A DNA stretch of 33,743 bases from Methylococcaceae bacterium (GCA_030627285.1 DAOUSJ010000009.1:1-33743); one strand, 5' to 3'. Shown: positions 19,888-30,046, counted from the stretch's first letter. The notes: a model not told the origin generated them from the sequence alone. Numbers and translations are program-made.

Positions 19888-20627
19888 CATTAGCGATTAT
19901 TGGTGGTTCTGGCTTAACAGAATTAGATGGTTTAGTTATTAGTGAGAAAAAAACTTTAATAACACCATATGGTGAACCATCGGCGGATTTTGTTGTGGGT
20001 TCATTAAATGGTCAGAAGATTATTTTTTTAGCTAGACATGGAAGTCCACATGCTATTGCACCACATAAAATTAATTATCGAGCTAATTTGTGGGGTTTGA
20101 AAAGTTTAGGGGTTAATAAAATTATTGCAATTGCTGCGGTAGGGGGCATTACTGCAAATATGTATCCAACATCCTTAGTGATTCCCAATCAAATTATTGA
20201 TTATACTTATGGGCGCGAACATACGTTATTTGCAGATGATAATCATGCAGTGCAGCATATTGATTTTACTAATCCGTATGCATTAAAGTTACGCGCAACA
20301 ATTCTGCAAGCTGCGCTCCAAAAAAATATCAGTGTATGTGAGTATGCTACTTATGCTTGTACACAAGGACCACGCTTAGAAACTAGTGCTGAAATTTTGC
20401 GTTTGGAACGAGATGGTTGCGATATTGTGGGTATGACAGGAATGCCGGAAGCTGTTTTAGCGCGCGAATTAAATTTAGAATATGCTGCAATTGCAGTGGT
20501 TGCAAATTGGGCTGCTGGTAAAACTACAGGTGATATTAGCATGGCAGGAATTTTGCATTATTTAAATATTGGCATGCGCGCAGTTAAATCTTTGCTGGAA
20601 GAGATTGTTAAGTCGAATGCAGCTTAA
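19884..20627 (+). CDS. S-methyl-5'-thioinosine / thioadenosine phosphorylase
   Basis: This purine nucleoside phosphorylase of the MTAP family cleaves methylthio-nucleoside with phosphate, releasing methylthioribose 1-phosphate and the base. The ATG at 19884 (MTLAIIGGSGLTEL) gives 247 residues. Key segments are ARHGSPHAIAPHKINYRANL, GPRLETSAEI and GMTGMPEAVLAREL. The MTGMPEA wording, instead of MTTVPEV, favours the methylthioinosine-specific branch known from Pseudomonas. The adjacent hypoxanthine phosphoribosyltransferase supports this. An AAGAGGA site lies upstream. The end overlaps the convergent CorC-like gene by 4 bases. Confidence 0.9.
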   Translation: MTLAIIGGSGLTELDGLVISEKKTLITPYGEPSADFVVGSLNGQKIIFLARHGSPHAIAPHKINYRANLWGLKSLGVNKIIAIAAVGGITANMYPTSLVIPNQIIDYTYGREHTLFADDNHAVQHIDFTNPYALKLRATILQAALQKNISVCEYATYACTQGPRLETSAEILRLERDGCDIVGMTGMPEAVLARELNLEYAAIAVVANWAAGKTTGDISMAGILHYLNIGMRAVKSLLEEIVKSNAA

Positions 20628-21889
20628 TTCACACTTTTTAAAGGGTAAAATTTCACTAATTTAATGGTGTTTTTATTACTTTCTATTATCTCTAATGAAT
20701 AACCATGCAATTTTAAACTAGTGCCAGCTTCTGGAATCATTTCCATAAATTCAATTACTAAGCCGTTTAAAGTTTTTGGGCCTTCAGTAGGTAATTCCCA
20801 GTGCATTACTCGATTTAATTCTCTAATAGTTACACTAGCATCTACCAAGTAACTTCCGTCGGTTTGTTCTTTAATATTAACTTCTTCAGTAATTAATTCA
20901 CCCACAATTTCTTGGAGCAAATCGTCTAAAGTTACTAAACCTTGCACGTCCCCATATTCATCTACTACTAAAGCTGTACGTGATTTTTGCACTTTAAAAC
21001 TTTGCATTTGCTTATGTAGTGGAGTGCTAACAGGAATAAAAGGTGGTGGCATTAAGAGGTCAGTAATTTTTTTCTTATTAAAGTCATCATCATTAATTAT
21101 AGTTAGTATAGTGCGCAGATGTAAAAATCCAATTACCCGATCAATACTAGTTTTATATATTGGCAACCTAGTGTGAGAGCTGTTGCGTATTTGTTCACAA
21201 ATATGCTCCATAGAATCATCCAAATCAATCCCGATAATTTCATTTCTAGGGGTCATGATGTCTTTAACTGTAGCTGATTCTAAGTCTATGATACCTAACA
21301 ACATGTTTTGATATCTGGTGGGTAAAATATGATCTGTATCCGCTAGAATGCTTTTTAATTCTTCTTTATCTAAGCTGTCTCTTTTTTGTTTAGCTACATG
21401 GATGCCAAATATGCGTAAGATTAAATTGGCAATTAGATTTACTATCCAGACAATTGGATAAAATATTTTCAATAATGGTGTGTATACCCATGCTGCTGGA
21501 AAAGCTAGCATTTCAGGTTTTAGGGTGGCTAGAGTTTTTGGGGTGGTTTCTGAAAAAATTAATACTACTAAAGTTAATATAGCTGTAGCAATTGCAATTC
21601 CTGGTTCTCCAGCCATTCTAATGCCAATAATAGTGGCTAATGAAGATGCTAGAATGTTAACAAAATTATTGCCTAATAGAATTAAGCCTATTAGTCTATC
21701 TGGTCTACGTAATAATCTATCGGCTTTAATTGCGCCACGGTGTTTTTTCTTCACTAAATGTTGCAATCTATAACGATTTAATGTCATTAATGCCGTTTCT
21801 GAGCCTGAAAAAAATGCAGAAAGAATAAGTAATACAGCTAGTACACTGAATAATATACTAAGTGGTAAGTCGCTCAAGGAGAGTCTCAA
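20624..21889 (-). CDS. CNNM/CorC (HlyC/CorC) family transporter-like protein
   Basis: The 421-residue protein has three modules. First is an N-terminal DUF21/CNNM membrane domain with about four hydrophobic segments (starting SILFSVLAVLLILSAFF, with SGSETALMTLNR). A CBS pair with MTPRNEIIGID and KSRTALVVDEYGDVQGLVTL follows. Last is a C-terminal CorC_HlyC domain (SYLVDASVTIRELN). Relatives (YfjD/CorB) are tied to magnesium or cobalt efflux. The substrate here is not certain. Confidence 0.9.
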   Translation of the reverse strand: MRLSLSDLPLSILFSVLAVLLILSAFFSGSETALMTLNRYRLQHLVKKKHRGAIKADRLLRRPDRLIGLILLGNNFVNILASSLATIIGIRMAGEPGIAIATAILTLVVLIFSETTPKTLATLKPEMLAFPAAWVYTPLLKIFYPIVWIVNLIANLILRIFGIHVAKQKRDSLDKEELKSILADTDHILPTRYQNMLLGIIDLESATVKDIMTPRNEIIGIDLDDSMEHICEQIRNSSHTRLPIYKTSIDRVIGFLHLRTILTIINDDDFNKKKITDLLMPPPFIPVSTPLHKQMQSFKVQKSRTALVVDEYGDVQGLVTLDDLLQEIVGELITEEVNIKEQTDGSYLVDASVTIRELNRVMHWELPTEGPKTLNGLVIEFMEMIPEAGTSLKLHGYSLEIIESNKNTIKLVKFYPLKSVN

Positions 21890-21997
21890 AACAGTTGAAA
21901 ACCTACATACTGGCTAGCCAGAGTTTTTTTGTCAAGTATTGATTTATAGAGTTGATTTAAAAAATAACTATACTTAAATATTTCCAGTGGTTTTGTA

Positions 21998-22182
21998 TTT
22001 ATTTTGTAATGATTGGGCGGTATAATGATCTTTCAATATGGTAAGGTTAGATGTTGTCGAAATAGTGTGATAACGAACAAGGATTAAAAGATTAAATTCA
22101 TTTTTCAAAACCCGCTTTATTAAATTGTAATACACGTAATAACGTCAGTGAAAATTGGCACTAACAAGTTTAAGAGAAAGAT
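21998..22182 (+). promoter_or_regulatory. Promoter region and long 5' untranslated leader of the cold-shock gene
   Basis: A perfect TATAAT at 22021-22026 with a poor -35 (TTTATT, 21998-22003) would give a leader of about 150 bases before the ATG. Long leaders are a known hallmark of temperature-controlled cspA mRNAs. No coding frame was seen in 21890-22182. No cold-box match was proven. Confidence 0.45.
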
Positions 22183-22395
22183 ATGTCAGAATTAATAGAA
22201 GGTACAGTAAAGTGGTTTAATGACGAGAAAGGCTTCGGTTTTATTTCTCAGGAAGGTGGTGAAAGAGATGTTTTTGTTCATCATACTGCAATTAATGGTT
22301 CAGGAAGAACAACTTTAGTTGAAGGTCAGAAAGTGACTATGGAAGTTACTCAAGGCAAAAAAGGACCACAAGCTGAAAATGTAACTTCAGCATAA
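22183..22395 (+). CDS. cspA: Cold-shock protein (CspA family)
   Basis: The 70-residue single cold-shock domain binds single-stranded RNA and DNA as a chaperone. Both nucleic-acid binding motifs are present, KGFGFI (RNP1) and DVFVHH (RNP2), along with the start [15 protein letters not shown]. An AGAAAG site precedes the ATG. It is a single-gene transcript with a strong terminator. Which Csp paralogue it is cannot be said, so the symbol is generic. Confidence 0.95.
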   Translation: MSELIEGTVKWFNDEKGFGFISQEGGERDVFVHHTAINGSGRTTLVEGQKVTMEVTQGKKGPQAENVTSA

Positions 22396-22421
22396 AATTC
22401 AAACTATAACTTGATTTTATG

Positions 22422-22459
22422 AATGCCATGCTGATGTTATTGCAGCATGGCATTTTTTT
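22422..22459 (+). terminator. Rho-independent terminator of the cold-shock gene
   Basis: A perfect 12-base stem AATGCCATGCTG / CAGCATGGCATT with a nine-base loop is followed by a T run, 27 bases after the stop. Only the plus strand has the T run. Confidence 0.93.
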
Positions 22460-22468
22460 CTAAAAAGT

Positions 22469-24094
22469 TTAGTAAATAATTTTATCTGTTTTTAAAGTAG
22501 TATAAATATCATTCACACTAATTTGTTCACAGTCAAAATTTATGTCGACTTTGTAGTTATTTGCATTAGTACAAATACCAATTAATCCAGCTTGTTTGAT
22601 TGTGGTAACTAATTCTATAGTAGTATCAGTTTCTAAAATTGTAGCAGCATGACCATTATCAAATAAATGTCGCTCTAATTGTTGCGCAACTTTTAATTTA
22701 TTGTCACCAGTTAAGGCAATAACAGTGGCTTGCTGGCTAAATCTAGCGGATCTTTCAGCACTGCTAACAGGTTTTAATTCATCTGTGGCAGTGGTGCCAA
22801 TTATCATGCCTGCGCCAACAGTAACATTACTTAAACGGTCAATAATAATAAATGAGCCAGTGCCTTTGCTATTTGTATAGGCATCAAATACTACTGGTGC
22901 ATTTACTGCAACATTGCAAACACCAATTTCATTTAGTTGTAATGCGTCAGCTGGAATATGTTCTAAGGTATTTACATCAATCCGATGATTAATCATAGAA
23001 ATTGAACCAGACACACTTCTAGTGGCTAATTTAATTACGTATTGACGGCCTGGAATCATGGGTTTTTCATCCATCCATACTAGTGACGCTTGAAAACTAT
23101 CAGCAATATATGGTTGTTGCTCGGCAGCAATAATCATGTCACCACGACTAATGTCAATTTCGTTATCTAGAGTTAGAGTAACAGCCATTGGTGGAAATGC
23201 TTGTTCTAATTCACCATCATAAGTAACAATGGATTTAATTGTGCTAGTTTTACCTGATGGCAAGGTGGTAATTTTATCACCTTTATGGAATATGCCAGCA
23301 GCAACTGTGCCACAAAAACCTCTAAAATCAAGATTTGGACGGTTTACATATTGCACTGGAAATCTAGGAGTTTCAAAATTATGATCGCTAGCAATTTCTA
23401 TGGTTTCTAAGGCTTCCATCATTGGAATTCCTGTATACCAAGGCATATTAGGGCTTTTATTAACTACATTGTCGCCATCTAGGGCTGACATAGGAATAAA
23501 ATGCACGTCGCCTAAGTTAAGGGTTGCAATAAATTCTTTATAGTCTTGTTTAATTTTGGTATAAACGCTTTCGCTAAACTCAACCAAGTCCATTTTGTTG
23601 ATTGCAACAATAATGTGTTTAATGCCTAATAATGAAGCAATAAAGCTGTGGCGTTTAGTTTGGGTTTGCACTCCATAACGGGCATCAATTAAGATAACCG
23701 CCAAATCACAGGTAGACGCACCAGTTGCCATGTTGCGAGTGTATTGCTCATGTCCAGGGGTGTCTGCAATAATAAATTTGCGGCTTTTAGTAGAAAAGTA
23801 GCGATAAGCAACATCAATAGTGATGCCTTGCTCGCGTTCTGCTTGTAAACCATCAACTAATAAGGCTAAGTCAACTTTGCCAGCTCCTGTTGTGCCTGAT
23901 TTAACGCTATCGGCCTGCACAGCGGCAAGTTGGTCTTCGTAAATCATTTTTGAATCATATAACAAGCGACCTATTAAGGTGCTTTTGCCATCATCGACAT
24001 TGCCGCAAGTTAAAAAACGTAATAATTCTTTACGTTCATGTTGGGCTAAATAAGCGTTAATATCGGTACTAATTAAATCGGATTGGTGGGACAT
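22469..24094 (-). CDS. cysN: Sulfate adenylyltransferase subunit 1 (GTPase) with degenerate APS-kinase-like tail
   Basis: CysN is the regulatory GTPase of ATP sulfurylase, which makes APS from sulfate and ATP with CysD. The ATG at 24094 gives 541 residues; an upstream TTG at 24127 would add eleven. GTPase motifs are [10 protein letters not shown] (31-40), DTPGHEQ and NKMDLV. Plain CysN is about 475 residues. The extra tail (about 455-541: [38 protein letters not shown]) resembles CysC but lacks its P-loop and is far shorter than an active CysC domain. No clear Shine-Dalgarno is seen. It follows cysD after 120 bases. Confidence 0.93.
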   Translation of the reverse strand: MSHQSDLISTDINAYLAQHERKELLRFLTCGNVDDGKSTLIGRLLYDSKMIYEDQLAAVQADSVKSGTTGAGKVDLALLVDGLQAEREQGITIDVAYRYFSTKSRKFIIADTPGHEQYTRNMATGASTCDLAVILIDARYGVQTQTKRHSFIASLLGIKHIIVAINKMDLVEFSESVYTKIKQDYKEFIATLNLGDVHFIPMSALDGDNVVNKSPNMPWYTGIPMMEALETIEIASDHNFETPRFPVQYVNRPNLDFRGFCGTVAAGIFHKGDKITTLPSGKTSTIKSIVTYDGELEQAFPPMAVTLTLDNEIDISRGDMIIAAEQQPYIADSFQASLVWMDEKPMIPGRQYVIKLATRSVSGSISMINHRIDVNTLEHIPADALQLNEIGVCNVAVNAPVVFDAYTNSKGTGSFIIIDRLSNVTVGAGMIIGTTATDELKPVSSAERSARFSQQATVIALTGDNKLKVAQQLERHLFDNGHAATILETDTTIELVTTIKQAGLIGICTNANNYKVDINFDCEQISVNDIYTTLKTDKIIY

Positions 24095-24214
24095 ATTTTT
24101 AAGGGGTTTGAAATTTTTAAAAAACAATTAGAAAATCATAATACAATTACTAACTTACGAAACTATTCTGGCTTTGTTAAGTAAATAGTTTGATTAGCCA
24201 AATGATTATGCGGT

Positions 24215-25123
24215 TTAAAAATACCCTTCGCGTTTTTTCTGCTCCATAGAACCAGATTGATCATGGTCAATAAGTCTACCTTGACGCTCAGATGTAGTGG
24301 TTAATAACATTTCTTGAATAATTTCAGGCAAAGTAGTAGCTTCAGATTCAACTGCACCAGTTAATGGATAACAGCCCAAGGTGCGAAAACGTACATTTTT
24401 CATTTCTACAGTTTCATTTTCAGCAATTGGCATCCGCTCATCATCAACCATGATTAACATGCCATCTTTATTGACTACTGGGCGTTTTTTAGAAAAATAT
24501 AAAGGTACAATTGGAATTTGTTCTAAATGAATATATTGCCAAATATCTAATTCAGTCCAATTTGATAGTGGAAATACTCGAATACTTTCACCTTGATCTA
24601 ATTTACTATTGTAGTTATTCCATAATTCTGGACGTTGATTTTTAGGATCCCAGCGATGATTTTTATCTCTAAATGAATATACCCGTTCTTTAGCCCTAGA
24701 TTTTTCTTCATCACGGCGCGCACCACCAAAAGCAGCATCAAACTGGTATTTATTTAAGGCTTGTTTTAAACCATCGGTTTTCATTACATCAGTGTGTTTT
24801 TTACTGCCATGTGTAAATGGACCTACACCTTGTTCAACACCTTCTTGATTGATATGCACAATTAGATCTAGACCTAAATCTTTGACCAGTTCGTCCCGAA
24901 ATTTAATCATTTCTTGGAATTTCCAGGTGGTATCTACATGCATTAATGGAAAAGGTGGTTTACCAGGATAAAAAGCTTTCATGGTTAAATGCAACATAAC
25001 CGCAGAATCTTTGCCAACTGAATACAACATTACTGGTTTGTCAAATTCAGCCGCAACCTCACGAATAATATGGATACTTTCGGCTTCCAATTGTTTAAGA
25101 TGAGTAAGTTTATAATCAGTCAT
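24215..25123 (-). CDS. cysD: Sulfate adenylyltransferase subunit 2
   Basis: CysD is the catalytic ATP-pyrophosphatase subunit of ATP sulfurylase. The 302 residues match the family exactly in length. They contain the PP-loop [11 protein letters not shown] near residue 34, [31 protein letters not shown] and the terminal [11 protein letters not shown]. CysN follows on the same strand, giving the CysD-CysN complex for assimilatory sulfate activation. No cysH or cysC is seen nearby. Confidence 0.97.
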   Translation of the reverse strand: MTDYKLTHLKQLEAESIHIIREVAAEFDKPVMLYSVGKDSAVMLHLTMKAFYPGKPPFPLMHVDTTWKFQEMIKFRDELVKDLGLDLIVHINQEGVEQGVGPFTHGSKKHTDVMKTDGLKQALNKYQFDAAFGGARRDEEKSRAKERVYSFRDKNHRWDPKNQRPELWNNYNSKLDQGESIRVFPLSNWTELDIWQYIHLEQIPIVPLYFSKKRPVVNKDGMLIMVDDERMPIAENETVEMKNVRFRTLGCYPLTGAVESEATTLPEIIQEMLLTTTSERQGRLIDHDQSGSMEQKKREGYF

Positions 25124-25300
25124 AAAATGTCCACTAAATAAAAATCGTAGAAAATAAGGTATTTTAATTTGAACGCCAACTTAATGCTAGGGCAGATTCA
25201 AAAATAATCTAAATACTGTTATCTGGGTTCATAATGCTACATCTTTAGAAATTTAATAATTTACACTTTAATATAAAGTCATGATAATGACACATACAAG

Positions 25301-25330
25301 CACTTATTAAGTGTGCTACTCTTTTACAAT
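25301..25330 (+). promoter_or_regulatory. Palindrome and candidate -10 box ahead of the STAS gene
   Basis: CACTTA-T-TAAGTG (25301-25313) is a perfect palindrome lying where a -35 element would be for the candidate -10 TACAAT (25325-25330). It could be an operator. It may equally be chance in AT-rich DNA. Confidence 0.3.
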
Positions 25331-25361
25331 CAATGCACTTAAATCAGTTAGGAAGCAATCA

Positions 25362-25667
25362 ATGTCTGTGACAACAAATTTAGATACAGAAAATAAAACT
25401 TTGGAGGTTAAAATTTCAGGGAGATTTGATTTCAGTATTTATCAACAATTTCGCAAAGTTACCCAACAAGCTAGTACAGGAATAACCTTAATTAATATAG
25501 ATTTAAGTGAAACTGAATATATGGATAGTTCTGCTTTAGGAATGTTATTGGTTTTGCGCGATAAAGTTGGGGAAAAAAAAGAAGCCATAGTTATTAAAAA
25601 TTCTAATGAAGAGGTAAAGAAAATTTTAACTATTGCGAATTTTGATAAATTATTTTGTTTGTTATAA
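25362..25667 (+). CDS. STAS-domain anti-sigma factor antagonist (SpoIIAA/HsbA-like)
   Basis: The ATG at 25362 with an AGGAAG site gives 101 residues; a longer frame from 25311 adds an implausible leader. The single STAS domain contains EVKISGRFDF and the phospho-acceptor loop YMDSSALGML (Ser56/Ser57). In partner-switching systems this serine is phosphorylated by an RsbW-like kinase and dephosphorylated by a PP2C phosphatase, which controls release of a sigma factor or another target. The protein at 4689-6437 carries both enzymes and is the best candidate partner in the window. No sigma factor is next to it. Confidence 0.88.
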   Translation: MSVTTNLDTENKTLEVKISGRFDFSIYQQFRKVTQQASTGITLINIDLSETEYMDSSALGMLLVLRDKVGEKKEAIVIKNSNEEVKKILTIANFDKLFCLL

Positions 25668-25745
25668 GCATTTCATTGCCAAAAATATAGTGCTACATTT
25701 TAAAATTACATATAACCAGTTTGGTTATAAATCGAGACATTCTAT

Positions 25746-27032
25746 ATGAGTTTTAGCTCTTTAAATTTAGATCCATTGTTGCTTAAAGCTATTTCTGCAC
25801 AAGGTTATAAGAATCCTACTGCTATTCAAACCCAAGCGATTCCAGCTGTTTTGCAAGGTCGAGATGTTATGGCAGCTGCGCAAACTGGAACTGGTAAAAC
25901 TGCTAGCTTTACTTTGCCATTATTACAGAAATTATTAGTTGGTAAACCAGCATCTTCAAATCAAGTTCGGGCTTTGGTTTTAACTCCAACACGTGAACTT
26001 GCAGCTCAAGTTGAAGCTAGTATTACTGATTATGGCAAGCATGTAAATTTACGTTCTACAGTGGTTTTTGGTGGCGTTAAAATAAATCCACAAATGATGC
26101 GTTTACGTCAAGGAGTTGATATATTAGTTGCAACTCCTGGTAGATTATTGGATTTATATCAACAAAATGCGCTTAAATTTAATCAATTAGAAGTTTTAGT
26201 TTTAGATGAAGCGGATCGCATGTTGGACATGGGGTTTATTCATGATATTCGTAAAATATTAGCTGTATTGCCTAAAAAACGTCAAAATTTATTGTTTTCT
26301 GCGACTTTTTCCGCTGAAATTCGACAATTGGCGAAAGGGTTTGTGACTAAACCGGTTGAGATTTCAATAAATCCAAGTGAAACCACGGTAAATACCGTGC
26401 AACAAGTAATTTATCCAGTAGATAAAAAACAAAAAGCTGATTTGTTGATTCATTTGATTCAAGAACATCAATGGTGGCAAGTATTAGTTTTTAGTCGGAC
26501 TAAACATGGTGCCAATAAATTAACTAAATTATTAGATTTTGCTGGTATTAAGGCCGCAGCAATTCATGGTAATAAAAGTCAAGGTGCGCGGACTAAAGCC
26601 TTGGCTGATTTTAAACAAGGCACAGTGCAAGTTTTAGTTGCTACTGATATAGCGGCACGCGGTTTGGATATAGATCAATTACCGCAAGTAATTAATTTTG
26701 ATTTACCAAATGTACCTGAAGATTATGTGCATAGAATTGGTCGTACTGGACGTGCTGGAGCTACTGGTGCGGCATTTTCATTAGTGTGTGCGGATGAATT
26801 CAAGCAATTATGTGATATTGAACGTTTAATTAAAACTCTATTATCACGCCAAATAATTGATGGTTTTGAACCAGTGCATTCATTACCTGAATCTCGTTTA
26901 GATACACGCCCTATACGTGTTAACAAGCCTAAAAAACCTAGAGTTGAACATAGAGATGGTCAGCGCACTCAAACCAAATCTGCAAAAGCCAATAATGCTC
27001 GTTCTCGCGGACGTAAACGCCCTAGTCGATAG
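25746..27032 (+). CDS. rhlE: DEAD-box ATP-dependent RNA helicase RhlE
   Basis: RhlE unwinds RNA in ribosome assembly and RNA decay. The 428 residues show the Q motif ([14 protein letters not shown]), Walker [18 protein letters not shown], the box [12 protein letters not shown] and SAT ([10 protein letters not shown]). Also present are [13 protein letters not shown] and [10 protein letters not shown], and a basic C-terminal tail rich in Lys, Arg and Ser (ending SRGRKRPSR). The tail and the RRM-free layout favour RhlE over DbpA or CsdA. It is single in its direction and converges on alr. Confidence 0.93.
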   Translation: MSFSSLNLDPLLLKAISAQGYKNPTAIQTQAIPAVLQGRDVMAAAQTGTGKTASFTLPLLQKLLVGKPASSNQVRALVLTPTRELAAQVEASITDYGKHVNLRSTVVFGGVKINPQMMRLRQGVDILVATPGRLLDLYQQNALKFNQLEVLVLDEADRMLDMGFIHDIRKILAVLPKKRQNLLFSATFSAEIRQLAKGFVTKPVEISINPSETTVNTVQQVIYPVDKKQKADLLIHLIQEHQWWQVLVFSRTKHGANKLTKLLDFAGIKAAAIHGNKSQGARTKALADFKQGTVQVLVATDIAARGLDIDQLPQVINFDLPNVPEDYVHRIGRTGRAGATGAAFSLVCADEFKQLCDIERLIKTLLSRQIIDGFEPVHSLPESRLDTRPIRVNKPKKPRVEHRDGQRTQTKSAKANNARSRGRKRPSR

Positions 27033-27040
27033 CCTTAAAT

Positions 27041-28120
27041 TTATTGTAGATAATTGAAGTTTACTCTCGAAGTAACTCCACAAACCAAAGTATAAGGAAT
27101 GGTATTACTTATAGTGGCTATTTCTTCTACTGGTAAAGCATGACCCCATAATGTAACTTGATCTCCTACTTTGGCAAGTATATTATCATTCAGGTTTACC
27201 GCAAGTGTGTCCATAGAGATTCTGCCAACTATGGGAACTCTTTGACCACGAATTAATACTGGTGTTCCTGTAGGGGCATGTCGTGGATAACCATCACCAT
27301 AACCGATTGCAACTATTCCAAGTTTAGTCGGTTTGCCTGCAATCCAAGTGCCGTTATAACCTACTGCATCCCCAGCATTTAAGGCTTTAATCGCAATTAA
27401 TTTTGAATACAAGCTCATTACCGGCTTTAAGCCAAAATCTGCGCCAACTTTTTCAGCAAAGGGTGAAATTCCATATAGCATTAAACCTGGTCTGACCCAA
27501 TCACTAATAGCAGTTGGAACCGATAAAATAGCCGCTGAATTTGCAATACTACATTCACCTACTAAAGCTTCAGTGATATTGTTAAACAAATTAATTTGCG
27601 CCAAAGTTGTAGGATCTAATTTAACATCGGCATTGGCTAAATGAGTCATCAGATGCATGGCAGAATTTACTGCTGGGCATTGCTGTAAACTTTGATAAGC
27701 AGACAAAAAATCTATAGCTGAGAATCCCAAACGATGCATGCCAGTATCTAATTTTAACCACACGGTTAATGTTTGACGAATGGATGCTTGTTGCAAAATA
27801 GTAATTTGTTCAGGTGTATGCACCACTGCTTCTAGTTTATATGTAAAGAAATTTTCCAGTTCAACAACAGACATAAAACCAGCCAAGACTAAAATTCGTT
27901 GCTTACAGCCAGATTTACGTAATAGGATGGCTTCATTTAGTCGTGCTACGGCAAAACCGTCTGCATTTGGTAAAGCATTAGCAAACTCACATAATCCATG
28001 CCCATAAGCGTTTGCTTTAATTACTGCCATAATTTTAGCATTGGGTGCATAATTACGCACTACGGAAAAATTATGTTGCAGGGCAGTTAAATCTAATTCT
28101 GCATAAGTAACATTTGACAT
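27041..28120 (-). CDS. alr: Alanine racemase
   Basis: This PLP enzyme makes D-alanine for peptidoglycan. The 359 residues match the family. VIKANAYGHG carries the PLP lysine (Lys35). AIGYGDGYPR holds the conserved catalytic-tyrosine region, and GRISMDTLAVNL is also typical. Its ATG shares one base with the dnaB stop (TAATG), so translation is probably coupled. The pairing dnaB-alr is common in gammaproteobacteria. Confidence 0.96.
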   Translation of the reverse strand: MSNVTYAELDLTALQHNFSVVRNYAPNAKIMAVIKANAYGHGLCEFANALPNADGFAVARLNEAILLRKSGCKQRILVLAGFMSVVELENFFTYKLEAVVHTPEQITILQQASIRQTLTVWLKLDTGMHRLGFSAIDFLSAYQSLQQCPAVNSAMHLMTHLANADVKLDPTTLAQINLFNNITEALVGECSIANSAAILSVPTAISDWVRPGLMLYGISPFAEKVGADFGLKPVMSLYSKLIAIKALNAGDAVGYNGTWIAGKPTKLGIVAIGYGDGYPRHAPTGTPVLIRGQRVPIVGRISMDTLAVNLNDNILAKVGDQVTLWGHALPVEEIATISNTIPYTLVCGVTSRVNFNYLQ

Positions 28121-29514
28121 TAATCATAGTCCTCATTTAAGGCTGGACCAGCATAATTTTCAAATTTAGTATGCTCACCAAAAAATGACAACCTAGTGGT
28201 GCCTAAAGGGCCATTCCGTTGCTTGCCAATAATAATTTCTGCAGTGCCTTTATGCTCACTATTTTCATCATAAACTTCATCTCTATACACAAATGCAATT
28301 AAATCTGCATCTTGTTCAATTGCGCCGCTTTCACGTAAATCTGACATTAATGGACGCTTATTTGGGCGTTGCTCTAAATTTCGATTTAATTGTGATAATG
28401 CCACCACTGGCACATTCATTTCTTTGGCTAAGGCTTTTAAACTTCTAGAAATGTCACTAACTTGTTGAACTCTACTGTCATTGTTATTATTAGATTGCAT
28501 TAATTGGATGTAATCAATTACCACTAAAGCTAATTGACCATGTTCACGGGTTAAGCGGCGAGTACGGGATCTAATTTCAGTTGGGGTTAATGCTGGAGTA
28601 TCATCAATAAATAATTTAGTTGATTCGATAATATTCATCGCACTAGTTAAACGCGCCCAATCTATCTCTTCTAACTGTCCGGTGCGTACTTTATGGTGGT
28701 CTATGCCTCCAACTGAAGACAAAATCCGCATCGCCAATGAATCTGCTGGCATTTCCATGCTAAATACTGCAACTGGTTGTTTGGTCTCTATAGCTACATT
28801 TTCCGCGATATTCATGGCAAAACTAGTTTTTCCCATAGAAGGTCGTCCTGCAACTATAACCAAATCTCCAGCTTGTAAACCGGAAGTTTGTTTATCGAAT
28901 TCTATGAAACCTGTAGCAACACCGGTAATGGTAGATTTTTTTTCAAATAAAACTTGAATCTTATCAATTGTGCTGCCCATTATAGTTTGAAGATCTTTAA
29001 AGCCACTTTGACCTTGTTCGCGTTGTTCAGCAATCTTAAAGACTTCACGTTCAGCTTGTTCTAATATTTCTGTAGTTTCCCTGCCTGCAGGATTGAAGGC
29101 GGATTCAGAAATTTCTGTGCCTACATGAATTAATTGCCTTAATACTGAACGATCACGGACAATTGCAGCATATGAAGCAATATTAGCCGCGCTCGGAGTA
29201 TTTTTAGCTAATCTACCCAAATATGCTAAACCGCCACAGCTGACCAATTGTTGTTTGGCTTCTAAATTTTCTGATAAGGTGATTACGTCAAATGGATCTT
29301 GATGTTTAGCTAATTCAGTAATAGCTATGAAAATTAATTTATGATCGCGGCGATAGAAATCTGTAGCTCCAACTTTGTCAGCTACTAAATCCCAAGTTTG
29401 ATTATCCAACATTAAACCACCAAGTACAGCTTGCTCTGCTTGAATTGATTGTGGTGGAACTTTTAAAGCTGCAAAATCTTCATCCATGCTTGGATAATAA
29501 GGGCTGTCAACCAC
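28120..29514 (-). CDS. dnaB: Replicative DNA helicase DnaB
   Basis: DnaB is the hexameric 5'-3' helicase of the replication fork. The 464 residues have the N-terminal primase-binding domain (PPQSIQAEQAVLGGLML) and the RecA-like C-terminal domain. The latter has Walker A GRPSMGKTSFA, VVIDYIQLM, SRSLKALAKE and LRESGAIEQDAD. No intein or insertion is seen. Its start overlaps the end of gmhB by 8 bases, and its stop overlaps alr. Confidence 0.97.
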   Translation of the reverse strand: MVDSPYYPSMDEDFAALKVPPQSIQAEQAVLGGLMLDNQTWDLVADKVGATDFYRRDHKLIFIAITELAKHQDPFDVITLSENLEAKQQLVSCGGLAYLGRLAKNTPSAANIASYAAIVRDRSVLRQLIHVGTEISESAFNPAGRETTEILEQAEREVFKIAEQREQGQSGFKDLQTIMGSTIDKIQVLFEKKSTITGVATGFIEFDKQTSGLQAGDLVIVAGRPSMGKTSFAMNIAENVAIETKQPVAVFSMEMPADSLAMRILSSVGGIDHHKVRTGQLEEIDWARLTSAMNIIESTKLFIDDTPALTPTEIRSRTRRLTREHGQLALVVIDYIQLMQSNNNNDSRVQQVSDISRSLKALAKEMNVPVVALSQLNRNLEQRPNKRPLMSDLRESGAIEQDADLIAFVYRDEVYDENSEHKGTAEIIIGKQRNGPLGTTRLSFFGEHTKFENYAGPALNEDYD

Positions 29515-30046
29515 AATTTTGGGTGGATAATGCTTGGTATAAATGAGCTACTGAAAGATAATCAAAGTTAGCTTGATAGCGGCTTTTTATTAAATAATAA
29601 CGTTTAATACCAGCTATTTGTGCTGTTTGCATATCAGAATTTTTATCACCAATTAAAATTGAAGCAGTTAAATCTAAATTAAATTCTTGGGCGGCTTGAA
29701 ATAACATGCCGGCTTGTGGTTTACGATATTTACAAATTTTTTTATAAGCTGCAATTTTAGCGTAGGGGTGATGTGGGCAATAATAAGTTTTTTCAATGGG
29801 TAAATTTTGAGCAGCAAATTTAGCTTCTATCCAAGTAGTTAAATGTAAAAAATCCGCTTCAGTATATAAACCTTTCGCGATTCCAGCTTGGTTAGTGATA
29901 ATAAATAATTTATATTGTTGTTGCATGAAAAACTTACATAAGGCAAAAATTTCTTTAATAAATACACATTCTTCTGGACGAAACAAGTAGCCTATATCTT
30001 GATTTACAATGCCGTCTCTATCTAAAAAAAGTGCTTTAACTGTCAT
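29507..30046 (-). CDS. gmhB: D-glycero-beta-D-manno-heptose-1,7-bisphosphate 7-phosphatase
   Basis: GmhB removes the 7-phosphate during ADP-heptose synthesis for the LPS core. The 179-residue HAD phosphatase shows FLDRDGIVN (nucleophile Asp9 and acid Asp11), IITNQAGIAKGLY, a zinc-loop-like CPHHPYA (one Cys and two His; the later CKYRKPQAGM supplies another Cys) and GDKNSDMQTA. The family often sits next to glyS and plsC. Here it heads a run with dnaB and alr instead. Confidence 0.92.
   Translation of the reverse strand: MTVKALFLDRDGIVNQDIGYLFRPEECVFIKEIFALCKFFMQQQYKLFIITNQAGIAKGLYTEADFLHLTTWIEAKFAAQNLPIEKTYYCPHHPYAKIAAYKKICKYRKPQAGMLFQAAQEFNLDLTASILIGDKNSDMQTAQIAGIKRYYLIKSRYQANFDYLSVAHLYQALSTQNCG

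Noticed and set aside
24095..24127. TTG start for cysN eleven codons upstream
   Set aside because: The added residues ([11 protein letters not shown]) are unlike CysN, and ATG 24094 gives a typical N-terminus; neither start has a clear ribosome site.
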